DNA of 52,928 nucleotides from Ruminococcus sp. (GCA_030531185.1 JAUNOG010000013.1:1-52928); one strand, 5' to 3'; positions 1 to 9,900 are shown, numbered from the stretch's first letter. Numbers and translations are program-made. The notes: generated by a model not told the origin, from the sequence alone.

Positions 1-2082
1 CGCATTCACGAAAATCATCATCTGAGAAATAGCGGTATTGAATGCAAGCTTTTCAAAATCGTCGGTAACCTTTTTAACGGTTCTGTGATAAACCTTTTCA
101 AGCGCGGGAACAGGAGCGTCGGTGAGATTTTTCTCATCTGTAAAGAATGCCCAGACGCGGTTAAGAAATCTCTTAGCGCCCTCAACGCCCTGATTGCTCC
201 ACGGCTTTGAAACCTCAAGCGGACCCATAAACATTTCATAAAGACGTAGCGTATCTGCTCCGTAATCACGGACAATATCGCTTGGATTTACAACATATTC
301 AGGAAAGCGCTTGCCCATTTTAATTCCGTTTGAACCTAAGATCATACCCTGATGAACAAGCTTTTTAAAAGGCTCTTTTGTGGGAACAAGTCCCTTATTA
401 TAGAGATACCTGTTCCATATTCTTGAATACATAAGATGACCTACAGCATGCTCGGGACCTCCTATATAAAGGTCAACAGGCATCCAATGCTTCAAAAGCT
501 CCTGATTTGCAAATTCATTATCATTATCGGGGTCAATATACCTCAGATAATACCAGCTTGAACCCGCCGAGCCTGGCATTGTTGAGGTCTCTCTTACACC
601 CTTGATACCGTTTTTATCGTATTTTTTCCACTCAACTGCATTTTCAAGGGGAGCTTTTCCGTTTTCGCCCTTATAGTTTTCAAGTTCGGGCAGTACAAGC
701 GGAAGCTCGTCGTCGCTAAGCGTATATATTTTACCGTCGTCGCCGTGAACAACAGGAACAGGCTCACCCCAGTAACGCTGTCTGGCGAATATCCACTCTC
801 TGAAATGGTAGTTTACCGTTCTCTTGGCAACTCCCATATTTTCAAGCTTGGAGGTAATAGCCTCCTTAGCCTCCTCAACGGTAAGTCCTGTAAATTCCTC
901 CGAATTAACAAGTCTGTAACCCTTTCCCAGGTAATCGCCCTTTTCAAACGCCTTTTCGGAAACGTCGATATGTCCGAGCTTTTCGTCTCCGTCGATGACC
1001 TGGATCATATCTATATTATGTGCTTGGGCATATTCAAAATCGCGCTGATCGTGAGAAGGAACAGCCATAACTGCGCCTGTACCGTAGCTTGCAAGGACAA
1101 AATCTCCGATAAACATTCTTACTTCCTTACCGTTTACAGGGTTAATACAGGTAACGCCTTTAAGCTCACAGCCCGATTTTGTTTTATTCAGCTCGGTTCT
1201 GTCCATATCGTTCTTTTTCAGCGTTTCATCAATATATGCCTGAACCTCGTCTTTATTCTGAATACGGGGCATAAGCTGTTTCACGATTTCTCCGTCCGGA
1301 GCAAGAACCATAAATGTAATACCATAGATAGTCTCGATACAGGTTGTAAATATAGAAAATTCTCCTCCGCCGACGATTTGGAATTTAACCTCGACGCCCG
1401 TTGACTTTCCGATCCAGTTTTTCTGCATAAGCTTTGTGGATTCAGGCCAGTCGATCTCGTCAAGACCCTCCAGAAGTTCTTCGGCAAATGCGGGCTGATC
1501 GATCACCCACTGTTTCATATTCTTTCTTACAACGGGATATCCTCCTCTTTCGGATTTTCCGTCAACTACCTCGTCGTTTGAAAGTACCGTACCAAGCTCC
1601 TCGCACCAGTTTACAGGCATATCTATATACTGGGCGTAGCCGTCAAGATAAAGCTGTTTAAATATCCACTGCGTCCACTTATAGAACTTTGGATCGCTTG
1701 TAGCGATCATTTTGCTCCAGTCGTAATCAAAGCCAAGCTCCTTCAGCTGTTTCGAAAAGGTCTTGATATTTTCCTGTGTAAATCCGTTAGGGTGATTGCC
1801 GGTTGTTACGGCGTACTGCTCGGCAGGCAGACCGAACGAGTCATAGCCCATTGGGTGAAGGACATTATAGCCCTGCATTCTTTTCATTCTTGAAACGATA
1901 TCCGTTGCGGTATAGCCTTCCGGGTGACCAGCATGGAGACCGACTCCCGACGGGTAGGGGAACATATCAAGAGCGTAAAATTTAGGCTTTGAAAAGTCCC
2001 AAACATCGGTCTTGAATGTTTCGTGTTCCTCCCAGTACTTCTGCCACTTCTTCTCAATGGCGGAAAAATCATAGTTGTTCAT
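1..2082 (-). CDS. leuS: Leucyl-tRNA synthetase, C-terminal part outside window
   Basis: Class I synthetase that charges tRNA(Leu) with leucine in the cytoplasm. About 694 codons are visible from an ATG at 2082; the frame is open to the window edge, so the anticodon-binding and C-terminal domains are missing. The HIGH motif reads HAGHPEGYTATD (near residue 50), followed by the CP1 editing insert. Two signature motifs are altered: the editing motif TTRPDT reads TTCIET (about residue 240), and KMSKS reads KMGKR (about residue 585). The second editing element survives as VPSHDQRDFE. The altered motifs may be normal for this lineage, but I could not check that. Identity is certain; editing capacity is open. 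Confidence 0.97.
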   Translation of the reverse strand, partial: MNNYDFSAIEKKWQKYWEEHETFKTDVWDFSKPKFYALDMFPYPSGVGLHAGHPEGYTATDIVSRMKRMQGYNVLHPMGYDSFGLPAEQYAVTTGNHPNGFTQENIKTFSKQLKELGFDYDWSKMIATSDPKFYKWTQWIFKQLYLDGYAQYIDMPVNWCEELGTVLSNDEVVDGKSERGGYPVVRKNMKQWVIDQPAFAEELLEGLDEIDWPESTKLMQKNWIGKSTGVEVKFQIVGGGEFSIFTTCIETIYGITFMVLAPDGEIVKQLMPRIQNKDEVQAYIDETLKKNDMDRTELNKTKSGCELKGVTCINPVNGKEVRMFIGDFVLASYGTGAVMAVPSHDQRDFEYAQAHNIDMIQVIDGDEKLGHIDVSEKAFEKGDYLGKGYRLVNSEEFTGLTVEEAKEAITSKLENMGVAKRTVNYHFREWIFARQRYWGEPVPVVHGDDGKIYTLSDDELPLVLPELENYKGENGKAPLENAVEWKKYDKNGIKGVRETSTMPGSAGSSWYYLRYIDPDNDNEFANQELLKHWMPVDLYIGGPEHAVGHLMYSRIWNRYLYNKGLVPTKEPFKKLVHQGMILGSNGIKMGKRFPEYVVNPSDIVRDYGADTLRLYEMFMGPLEVSKPWSNQGVEGAKRFLNRVWAFFTDEKNLTDAPVPALEKVYHRTVKKVTDDFEKLAFNTAISQMMIFVNA

Positions 2083-2087
2083 TTTTA

Positions 2088-2630
2088 TCAGTCCTTTATC
2101 TTAAGATGTAAATTATTTTTGCTTTTTATATAAGCGCGGACAGCCTTGGTTTCAAACAAATCGATATAGGCAAAGACCTGAACCGCGCAGTAAATCAGAA
2201 TTACAGCCGCTCTTGCAAGAGTAATCGCAAGAGCCTTCAGAAATTTACGGACAACGTCAAAGAACCATACCCAGCCGCCCAACGACTGTTCACCTTTAAT
2301 TTTAAATAAGTCAAAGTTATTTACAAACAGCAATATCATAATTCCCGCAGCGGGAAGCGCGCTCAGAACAAAGCTTGCCATAAGAAACTTGCGGCAATGC
2401 CGCGTTCTTGTCATAAGGATAAGTCCGAAAAGCATACCTGCCAAAGCGGCGGCAGTAAAGATCTTTCTGTAAGCTCCCGACAGCGCAAACCACGAAATAA
2501 GCATATAAACGCAGTTAATTCCAAGGATCGCCGCACCGTCTCTGAAAACCCACTTTCTGCCCTGTTCTGTGTCGGCAGTCTCGTCCTCTTCATATGAGTA
2601 CCGTAATTCGGAATTATCCCTGTGATCCAT
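2088..2630 (-). CDS. Small integral membrane protein, unknown function
   Basis: I do not recognise a family. The 180-residue product has an acidic, charged N-terminus (about residues 1-28). Four hydrophobic stretches long enough to span the membrane follow, near residues 30-50, 56-76, 82-103 and 130-156, and the tail is lysine-rich. The start at 2630 is preceded by a GGTGA-like ribosome site. It ends five bases before leuS and follows another small membrane gene after 16 bases, so it is probably cotranscribed with both. Nothing in the sequence indicates a substrate or enzymatic role. Confidence 0.7.
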   Translation of the reverse strand: MDHRDNSELRYSYEEDETADTEQGRKWVFRDGAAILGINCVYMLISWFALSGAYRKIFTAAALAGMLFGLILMTRTRHCRKFLMASFVLSALPAAGIMILLFVNNFDLFKIKGEQSLGGWVWFFDVVRKFLKALAITLARAAVILIYCAVQVFAYIDLFETKAVRAYIKSKNNLHLKIKD

Positions 2631-2646
2631 ATTTTTTCACCATAAT

Positions 2647-2976
2647 TCAGTTCTGTCCGAAATGTTCCTTGATATCCTTATTCGCCACAAGCTGAACAAC
2701 GCACACCGTGTCTATCACAGCCTCTATCAAATAGAGTATCTCAACATTTTTGATATTGTACCATAGATTTTTCAGGACAACAGCCGCAATAAGTACAGCC
2801 GCCACGTAATTCATATACTTTGTTCCGTTGAGCATAAAATAGCACAGCACGACCGTCACAGCAAGAGTTATGATATTTCCCACACCAAATCCCAGAATAA
2901 GATTTAAAATCCCCTTGATAACAAGCCAGCCGCTTATAATACCCACAAGATTTCTTCCGTTGACCGAATGTCCCAT
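2647..2976 (-). CDS. Small four-helix membrane protein, unknown function
   Basis: This 109-residue hydrophobic protein has about four predicted membrane helices (near residues 10-30, 33-52, 56-76 and 82-100). It has a short polar start and a charged C-terminus ending in KEHFGQN. It sits between rsfS and another small membrane gene, with 21 and 16 bases of spacing, so it belongs to the same minus-strand run. I see no catalytic motif or family signature. An overlapping alternate-frame ORF lacks this regular hydrophobic pattern and was discarded. Confidence 0.65.
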   Translation of the reverse strand: MGHSVNGRNLVGIISGWLVIKGILNLILGFGVGNIITLAVTVVLCYFMLNGTKYMNYVAAVLIAAVVLKNLWYNIKNVEILYLIEAVIDTVCVVQLVANKDIKEHFGQN

Positions 2977-2997
2977 AATTATGTCCTCCTACGGAAT

Positions 2998-3369
2998 TTA
3001 ATCCTCTGTTATAAGATACTGTGAAATGTCCACAGGCGTGCCGTCGGACCAAAGTCTTTCCAGATTATAATAGTCTCTTGTCTCCTTATAGAAAACGTGT
3101 ACTACAATATCGCCGTAGTCAAGCACTATCCAAGTCTGTCCCTGATAGCCCTCGGTACGGTTAGGCTCGACTCCAATCTGAGAAAGCTTAAACTCGACCT
3201 CCTCGGCAAGAGCCTTTGTCTGAGTATTCGACATACCGTTAGCGATTATAAAATAATCGGCAATTATCGTCAAGTCGCCGATACCGATGACCTGAATATC
3301 CTCGGCTCTTTTGGAGTCGAGAGCCTTGACTGCCGTTTTGATCTTTTCTTCGGTTGAAATATTAGCCAT
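2998..3369 (-). CDS. rsfS: Ribosomal silencing factor RsfS (Iojap family)
   Basis: This family binds ribosomal protein L14 on the 50S subunit and blocks subunit joining when nutrients are low. The 123-residue length is typical. The hallmark C-terminal pattern is present: WIVLDYGDIVVHVF followed by a YYNLERLW segment. The N-terminus carries the usual helix with a DIQVIGIGDLTIIADYFIIANG stretch. It lies 11 bases downstream of yqeK and close to nadD, the usual Firmicutes order nadD-yqeK-rsfS, which supports both identity and cotranscription. Confidence 0.95.
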   Translation of the reverse strand: MANISTEEKIKTAVKALDSKRAEDIQVIGIGDLTIIADYFIIANGMSNTQTKALAEEVEFKLSQIGVEPNRTEGYQGQTWIVLDYGDIVVHVFYKETRDYYNLERLWSDGTPVDISQYLITED

Positions 3370-3380
3370 ATAAATCTCCT

Positions 3381-3962
3381 TTACTTTTTGGTGAATTCCG
3401 TAAAATCGTTGTAAGCCTCTATTGTGGACAGCGGTATCGTGTTCCCCTTGCCCACGGAGTCCGTTATGGAAAACTTTAAAGCCTCGTACATTGCCTTTTC
3501 AAGACTTTTATCGGCGTACTTACGCATTTTGTTAACGTCCTTGTAGTCTCTGTCGGCGGATATCAGATCCGCAAGATAGATGATCGCGCTGAGTTTCGGC
3601 ATATTTCCGCAGGCGACCGTATGATACCGTATCGCCTTGATTATCTCCATATCATCGATACCGAAAAGAGACTGCACCAGTTCCGCCCCCGCAACAGCGT
3701 GAAAAAGCGGAATGGACTTCTTTTCTATCTCACAAACGTCCAAGGACGATTTCTCAACTATCTTAAGCTGTTCCTCCACAGGAAGCTCCTTGGCGATATC
3801 GTGGAGCAATCCCGCGACTAAAGCCTTATCGGGATCTGCGCCGTACTTTTTTGCAAGATACACAGCCGACTCGGAAACGTTGAGCGAATGATTGTATCTT
3901 TTCTTTGAAAGATTTTTCTTTAGATATTCCTTGTACTTTTCAATAACTTTTTTATCTGCCAC
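3381..3962 (-). CDS. yqeK: HD-domain hydrolase YqeK (Ap4A hydrolase family)
   Basis: YqeK proteins are metal-dependent HD-domain hydrolases; characterised members split diadenosine tetraphosphate symmetrically into ADP. The metal-binding motifs are visible: an N-terminal HSLNVSE histidine, then GLLHDIAKELP with the HD pair, then HAVAGAE and RYHT histidines. I place the start at a GTG at 3962, behind a GAGGA ribosome site, giving 193 residues. The longer reading frame from 4034 overlaps nadD and adds 24 residues that do not look like the family. It lies 11 bases after nadD and 11 before rsfS. Confidence 0.92.
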   Translation of the reverse strand: MADKKVIEKYKEYLKKNLSKKRYNHSLNVSESAVYLAKKYGADPDKALVAGLLHDIAKELPVEEQLKIVEKSSLDVCEIEKKSIPLFHAVAGAELVQSLFGIDDMEIIKAIRYHTVACGNMPKLSAIIYLADLISADRDYKDVNKMRKYADKSLEKAMYEALKFSITDSVGKGNTIPLSTIEAYNDFTEFTKK

Positions 3963-3973
3963 TTTTATTTTCC

Positions 3974-4567
3974 TCAATATAAATTTTTGTCCACTATATA
4001 TTGTACTACATTTTTGTGCAAATAGCAAGAGCAATCTATATTTTTTTTGAGCATTTCTCTTATCTGCGATGATGATATCTCAAAAGGCTCTGCGGGAACT
4101 ATTATGACCTCGCCGCCCTGCCGTCCGAGATATTCCGCCGCTGTTTCAAGCTTTGCTGTGTCCTCATTACTGCGGGAAATGCATATAAGCCCCGCTAAGG
4201 TCAATATTTCCTCATAGCGATACCATTTTTCAAAGCTTAAAAGCATATCGCTCCCCATAATGAAATAAAGCCTGTCCTCGGGATATACCTTGTGAAAATG
4301 TCTCAGAGTTATGACCGAATAGTTTTTTTCGTCATTCTTCAGCTCCCAGTCGGAAAACTCCGCATTCGGAACAGCGGAAAAAGCCATTCGGCACATATTG
4401 AGCCTGTCCTCTCCCGAGACCAGAGCTTCCGCAGATTTGTGGGGAGGTATCCTGTCGGGAAGAATTATCGCTTTGTCTAGGTCTACAGCCTCCAGCACCC
4501 GTTCAAGAGCGTTAACGTGACCTTTATGAACGGGATTGAACGTGCCGCCGAAAATGCCTATCTTCAT
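3974..4567 (-). CDS. nadD: Nicotinate-nucleotide adenylyltransferase
   Basis: NadD transfers AMP from ATP to nicotinate mononucleotide, making deamido-NAD in the NAD pathway. The 197-residue protein opens with GIFGGTFNPVHKGH, the nucleotidyltransferase (T/H)xGH motif. The C-terminal ISSSQIR signature that contacts ATP is at about residue 165. Its ATG overlaps the stop codon of yhbY by one base (TAATG), so translation is probably coupled. Length and motifs fit the family throughout. Confidence 0.97.
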   Translation of the reverse strand: MKIGIFGGTFNPVHKGHVNALERVLEAVDLDKAIILPDRIPPHKSAEALVSGEDRLNMCRMAFSAVPNAEFSDWELKNDEKNYSVITLRHFHKVYPEDRLYFIMGSDMLLSFEKWYRYEEILTLAGLICISRSNEDTAKLETAAEYLGRQGGEVIIVPAEPFEISSSQIREMLKKNIDCSCYLHKNVVQYIVDKNLY

Positions 4568-4863
4568 TACTTTGCTTTAAGCCTGATAACAGGTTCTTTT
4601 TCATTGCGCTTGTAAAGCACAGCCTTTGAGCCTATTACCTGAACGACCTCTGCGTTGATTTTTCCGGATATCTCCTCAGCCGCCTCTCTTGCATTGTACA
4701 GGGAATTGTCAAGCACCTTGATCTTTACGATTTCGTGTACTCTCAGATAATCGTCTATCTGAGCCACCTGAGCGTCGTTTACTCCGCCCTTGCCTACCTG
4801 AAATGCAGGCGTAATATTTGCGGCAATGCTTTTAAGCTCCGCTCTTTGTTTTGTAGTTATCAT
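4567..4863 (-). CDS. yhbY: CRM-domain RNA-binding protein YhbY
   Basis: YhbY proteins are single CRM-domain RNA-binding proteins associated with pre-50S ribosomal particles. The 98-residue product shows the family start (LKSIAANITPAFQVGKGGV), containing the GKGG loop thought to contact RNA. The usual HEIVKIKVLDNS and QVIGSKAVLYK segments follow. It sits between rdgB and nadD with a one-base overlap to the latter, in a cluster of ribosome-assembly and nucleotide genes. The length equals the usual family size. Confidence 0.93.
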   Translation of the reverse strand: MITTKQRAELKSIAANITPAFQVGKGGVNDAQVAQIDDYLRVHEIVKIKVLDNSLYNAREAAEEISGKINAEVVQVIGSKAVLYKRNEKEPVIRLKAK

Positions 4864-4875
4864 AAAATTCTCCTT

Positions 4876-5448
4876 TTATTTCAGTTTTTCCATAAGCTTA
4901 TTCAGAGCGTCCGCCCTGTGGGAAACGGAATTTTTCACTTCTGCGGATACCTGCGCAAAGCTTTTGTCACCGTACATAAAAATCGGGTCGTAGCCAAAAC
5001 CGTTGTCCCCCAAAGGCTTATAGCCGATCTTACCGCGCACTTCTCCCTCTACGGCGATTTCCTCGCCGTTCTCTTTAATAAAGTGAATTGTGCATACAAA
5101 CCGAGCCGTTCTCTTGTCCTCGGGAACATTCGTCATTTTTTTCAGCACCAGCTCGGAACGCTCCTCGTCCGTTGCAAGTCCGCCGTAGCGCGCCGAGTAT
5201 ACTCCCGGTTCGCCGTTCAGAGCGTCTACCGCAAGTCCGCTGTCGTCGGCAAGTACGCAACAGCCTAAAAGCTTATAAATCGCCCTTGCTTTCAGGGCGG
5301 AATTTTCCGCAAAGGTAGTTCCCGTCTCCTCGACCTCGATATTCGCCCCCACATCCGACTGAGAAATCACCTCGTAGCCCAGCGGTTCAAGCAGCTGCTT
5401 ATATTCTCTGATCTTGCCCTTGTTATTGCTTGCAATAACTAATTTCAT
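4876..5448 (-). CDS. rdgB: XTP/dITP diphosphatase (Ham1/RdgB family)
   Basis: RdgB removes pyrophosphate from non-canonical purine triphosphates (dITP, XTP), keeping them out of DNA and RNA. The 190-residue protein starts with the family signature ASNNKGKIREYKQLL. It continues with TTFAENSALKARA, LADDSGLAVDALNGEPGVYSAR and the GFGYDPIF loop, and ends near SHRADAL, which is conserved in substrate recognition. It follows the isochorismatase-like gene by nine bases and precedes yhbY by 12, so it is part of the same run. Confidence 0.97.
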   Translation of the reverse strand: MKLVIASNNKGKIREYKQLLEPLGYEVISQSDVGANIEVEETGTTFAENSALKARAIYKLLGCCVLADDSGLAVDALNGEPGVYSARYGGLATDEERSELVLKKMTNVPEDKRTARFVCTIHFIKENGEEIAVEGEVRGKIGYKPLGDNGFGYDPIFMYGDKSFAQVSAEVKNSVSHRADALNKLMEKLK

Positions 5449-5457
5449 ACTAATTCC

Positions 5458-5967
5458 TCAATTCATAAGATCGTTTATGTAGGTTATCTTATTTTTCTTC
5501 ATTTTCTCACGGAGCTTCATAAGCTTATCTCCGTAAACGGTTCCGATACAGCTTTCGTTCCAGATGACCTTCATACCGCATTCTATCGCTCCTATAACAG
5601 TATTTCCTACCGAAACGCCGCCGTCAACGCCTACTATCTCGATCTCCTTGACGTGTCTGGCTCTCATAAAGTCCTCCAATGCTGCGCTGGAAAAAGCGTC
5701 GGGTTTATTCTTCTGATAAATGTTCTTGGAAACGATTTTAAGCTTTGTGGGAAATCCCGACTCGGGTGAGCCCTCTTTAGGCATTGCTCCGCCGAAAAGT
5801 CCTTTTTTGACACTGATAATGTAGAACACCTCCTCCGGCTTATAAAGCGCGATACGCTTGTTTATCTTATCGATAAGCTCCTCGGCGTCGTATTTGTAAG
5901 TGTTCTTGTCTCTGGATTTGCCCACATACATTTCCTGCATATCGATTATCATTAATACCTTATCCAT
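5458..5967 (-). CDS. Isochorismatase-fold protein lacking the catalytic cysteine
   Basis: Cysteine hydrolases of this fold (nicotinamidase, isochorismatase and relatives) use an Asp-Lys-Cys triad. The 169-residue product keeps the aspartate in MIIDMQ (about residue 9) and the lysine in NKPDAFSS (about residue 88). At the position of the cysteine in the usual CVxxT pattern it has serine (SVGNT, about residue 119). A cis-peptide-like GVDGG precedes it. It may use a different chemistry, as cysteine-free isochorismatases do, or be non-enzymatic. The start follows an AGGGGG site at proper spacing. The substrate cannot be named. Confidence 0.8.
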   Translation of the reverse strand: MDKVLMIIDMQEMYVGKSRDKNTYKYDAEELIDKINKRIALYKPEEVFYIISVKKGLFGGAMPKEGSPESGFPTKLKIVSKNIYQKNKPDAFSSAALEDFMRARHVKEIEIVGVDGGVSVGNTVIGAIECGMKVIWNESCIGTVYGDKLMKLREKMKKNKITYINDLMN

Positions 5968-6033
5968 ATTCTTTTCCCCCTGAAAACATATTTTTCCTTA
6001 GATAATTTCTTATCTTTTACGTATGTTCATTAA

Positions 6034-6939
6034 TTAATCAAACAACGCGTCAACGAAATTTCTTGCGTTGAACGGCTGTAAATCGTCAATTTTCTCACCT
6101 ACCGTCACAAGCTTTACGGGTATTTTCAAATCATCGGTAATACTTATTATAATACCGCCCTTTGCAGTACCGTCCAACTTTGTGAGGATAATACCGGTAA
6201 TGTCTGCAACTTCGTTGAACTGCTTAGCCTGATTTACCGCGTTCTGTCCTGTGGTGGCGTCAAGCGCTAACAGTACCTCCAGAGCACAGCCCTCCGCCTG
6301 CTGATGAACGATACGGGAAATCTTTTTCAGCTCGTCCATAAGATTTTTCTTGTTGTGAAGTCTGCCCGCCGTATCGCAGATAACAATGTCCGCATTTCTT
6401 GCCTTTGCCGCTGTGAGAGCGTCAAACACAACCGCCGCAGGGTCCGAGCCTTCGTTATGCTTGATAATATCGACGCCCGCGCGCTCAGTCCAGACCTCGA
6501 GCTGATCTATCGCCGCCGCACGGAATGTGTCCGCCGCCGCAACTATCACGCGCTTGCCCTCATTGTGAAGCTCATACGCAAGCTTTCCAATGGTCGTGGT
6601 CTTGCCCACTCCGTTAACGCCGATAACAAGAATGACCGACGGAGTTGTGGACATATCCAGAGGCTGTTCCTCGCCAAGCATTTCGGTGATAACGTCCTTC
6701 AGCATATCCTTTATCATAGCGGGATCGGTCACGCCCTCTTTTTTTACTCTCTCTCTTAGCATATCGCATATCTTAACGGAGGTATTTACTCCGATATCGC
6801 ACATAATGAGCGTTTCTTCAAGCTCCTCAAAAAGCTCCTCGTCGATCTTTGTGAACGAATGCAGCAGACTTTCAATTCTGCTCATCATACTGTCCTTGGT
6901 CTTTTTCAGACCGTTTTTCAGCTTTTCAAAAAATCCCAT
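6034..6939 (-). CDS. ftsY: Signal recognition particle receptor FtsY
   Basis: FtsY is the membrane-associated GTPase receptor that docks SRP-bound ribosomes for co-translational membrane insertion. The 301-residue protein is a nearly pure NG core: a helical N domain (residues 1-85), the P-loop GVNGVGKTTTIGKLA (about 108), AADTFRAAA, the DTAGR switch and TKLDGTAKGG. The acidic A domain seen in proteobacteria is absent, as is normal in Firmicutes. It follows smc by 15 bases with an AGGAGAG ribosome site, the conserved rnc-smc-ftsY order. Confidence 0.98.
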   Translation of the reverse strand: MGFFEKLKNGLKKTKDSMMSRIESLLHSFTKIDEELFEELEETLIMCDIGVNTSVKICDMLRERVKKEGVTDPAMIKDMLKDVITEMLGEEQPLDMSTTPSVILVIGVNGVGKTTTIGKLAYELHNEGKRVIVAAADTFRAAAIDQLEVWTERAGVDIIKHNEGSDPAAVVFDALTAAKARNADIVICDTAGRLHNKKNLMDELKKISRIVHQQAEGCALEVLLALDATTGQNAVNQAKQFNEVADITGIILTKLDGTAKGGIIISITDDLKIPVKLVTVGEKIDDLQPFNARNFVDALFD

Positions 6940-6954
6940 TGTTTCTCTCCTCTC

Positions 6955-9900
6955 TTAGTCCTCAAACTTCATCTGTCTGGTTTCCTCAACGCTCATTCTC
7001 AAAAGCTTTGAGATACCCTTTTCCTGCATTGTTACGCCGTACAGCACGTCTGCCTCCTCCATAGTGCCTCGTCTGTGAGTAATGGTGATAAACTGAGTTT
7101 TGTCCGTAAGCTTGTGAAGATACTGAGCGTACCTTGTAACGTTAACATCGTCCAGAGCCGCCTCTATCTCGTCCAGCAGACAGAACGGGGACGGCGAATT
7201 TTTCAGTATCGCAAAATATATCGCAACCGCGACCAGCGCCTGCTCTCCGCCCGAAAGGGACATAAGGCTTGTGATGACCTTGCCCGGAGGCTGAACGTTT
7301 ATCTCGATACCGCATTCGAGAACGTTTTCGGGGTCTGTCAAAATAAGCTCCGCCTTGCCGCCGCCGAAAAGCTCCGAAAAAATGCTCTTGAAATTATTGT
7401 TTATATTCTCAAAGCTGTGCATAAACACGTTCTTCATATTCTCGGTAAGATCTTCTATCATCTCGCAAAGCTCCCGCTTGGAGGTGTTCACGTCGTTGAG
7501 CTGAGAGGTCATAAATCCGTATCTTTCGGACACCTCCGCATACTCCTCGATAGCGCCGAGATTAACGTTCCCGAGGGACTTGATCTGATTTTTCAGTTCC
7601 GTAAGTCTCTTGTTCGCTGCAGGAATATCCTCCAGCTTATCTGCAATTTCAGCGGCAGTGGAGCGCGTAAGCTCGTATTCGTCCCAAAGCTGAGAAACCA
7701 GCTTGTCAAAGTCCGCCGAAAGGGAATTCTTCCGCTCCTCCTCGCGCGTAAGCTGCGTGGAAAGAGTTTCCTTTTCGTCCATTTTGTTCTTGTTTTGACT
7801 TCTTATCTGAGCCGCAATGCGGTCATACTCCAAATGCTCCCGCTGAGCCGTTTCAATTCTTTCGTTTAGCTCAGCTATCACGCCGTCTGCACCGTCGAGA
7901 CGGGTCTTTATATTTTCAATTTCCCTATTTTTATCCTTTATCTGATTTTCAAGACCGCCTATTTCAAGCTGAATTTTTCCGCAGTCGCCGTCGGTGGACG
8001 AAATTGCGGCATTCAGATCCTCTATCGACATTCTGCAAGCCTGAATATCCTTGTTAAGCTCGGCGGACTTGATTCTAAGCTCCGAAAGCTCTGAACTGAG
8101 CATTTCCCTACGGGTCTTTAAATCGCTCTGCGCCGACTGCGAAACCGTAAGCTTTGCCTCGCCGTCAATGATCTCCCTGTCGGTTTCTTCAAGCTCTCGT
8201 TTTGCGTCCGCAAGGTCGTTTTCGGCGGTTTTCAGCTTGCTCCTGAGAACCGTTTCCTGTCTGTCCGCCTCGTCAAGCCGTATGTCGTACTGCTTGGAAA
8301 ATTCGTCAACGCGCTTTATTTCCATTTCAAGCTTGATACATTCTGCACCGACGTTATTAAGCTGTTCTTTCAAGCCCTCGATATCCGCGCCGAACTTGCT
8401 GACCTCGTTGAGCGTATGCTCGCGTTTTTGTAAAAGCTCCTTAAGTTCACTTTCCAGCCTGTCTTTTTTTGCGGACATCTCGTCAATCTCGTTTTTACGG
8501 GTAAGAATTCCAGTACTTCTTGAAACGCTTCCGCCTGTGAAGGAACCTCCCGCATTGATGACCTGTCCGTCCAGAGTGACAATCCTGAATTTATATCCGT
8601 ACTTTTTGGCTATCACAGCCGCAAGATCAACGTCCTCCGCTATGCATATTCTGCCCAGCAAATTATTTATAATACCTCTGAACTTTCCGTCGAACCTGAC
8701 CAGATCGCAGCCCAAAGCGACAAAGCCGTTTTCGTTTTCCAGCTGTTTGTTTTCAAGTCTGTTGCCCTTGACCGAGGTCACAGGCAGGAACGTCGCTCTG
8801 CCCGCATTGCTCTCTTTCAAAAGGCGGATACCTCTCTTTGCGGCGTCCTCGTTATCAACGACAATATTTTGTAATGCTCCGCCCAGAGCAGTTTCTATTG
8901 CAACGGAATACTCCGATCTTACCGTTATAAGCTGCGCAACAGTACCGCACACTCCGCTTATTCTTCCCTGTCTTACGGAGTTCATAATATGCTTTACGCT
9001 CCTGCCGAAGCCCTCCATATTATTTTCCAGATCTCGGAGCATTTGCAGCTTTGCGGAAATCTCTCTCAGCATTCCGTCTGCCTTTGCGTGCTGCGCTGAG
9101 ATATCATCAAGCTTTTCACGTCTTTTATCAAAAAGCTTTGTAAGACCGTCCAGACGGTTTTCGGTTTCCTGCTTGCTTTCCAGAGCCTTATTGTACGATA
9201 TCCTCAGCTTTTTAAGCTCCGACGAGGTAAAGCGTTCCTTTTCTTCAAGGTCCTTTACCGTCTCGGCGTTTGCGGTTATCTGTTCCTTTATCTCGTCAAT
9301 GGAAGAATTAAGATTTTCCATTTTCAAAGTAATATTTGTTCGTTTCAGATACGCCTTAGTTATCTCGGTATTTACGTCCGCAACCGCTTGGTCGGACTGT
9401 TCCGCCTGAGAAATAAGACTGTCAAATTCCCTTTCTTTATCAGAAACGGTAGCCGCCGACTTTTCCTGCCGCTCTATAAGCACTCTCAGCTCGGACTGTC
9501 TCTTTTCAAGCTCCTTTTCCTGATAATATTTTGACGACTGCGACTGCTCTATCTGTTCCTTGAACCGCAGAATATTTTCCTCAATGTGGGAAATATCATT
9601 TTCACAGACAGCGATCTTTGACAGCGCGTTGTTGTTTTCAAGCTCGGTAAGATGAATTTTTTCCCTAAGCTCGTCAACCTCGGTGGAACGCGCTGCGCTC
9701 AGCTCGATATTCCGATTGTATTCGTCCTCAGCGTCTTTTATTTCCTCTGATATCTGATTATATTGCTGTTCCAAAAGCCTTAGTTTTTCTTCATATTCCG
9801 CAAGCCTTCGGCGGTATTCCTCCAGCCTGTGAAACCAAACGGAAATTTCAAGCTGTCTTTTTTCATCGTCAAGCACTCTGAATTTCTTCGCCTTTTCGCA

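Noticed and set aside
3963-4034. N-terminal extension of YqeK from 4034
   Set aside because: It overlaps nadD and lacks a ribosome site, whereas the GTG at 3962 has GAGGA upstream and matches the family start.
5968-6033. AGATAA/TTATCT hairpin after ftsY as a terminator
   Set aside because: Only six AT-rich base pairs and no T run follow, so it is too weak to call.
8051-9409. Long plus-strand frame of 452 codons inside smc
   Set aside because: It is the antisense shadow of the SMC coiled coil; the serine/leucine-rich translation mirrors glutamate/lysine-rich codons on the other strand, and smc has complete motifs.
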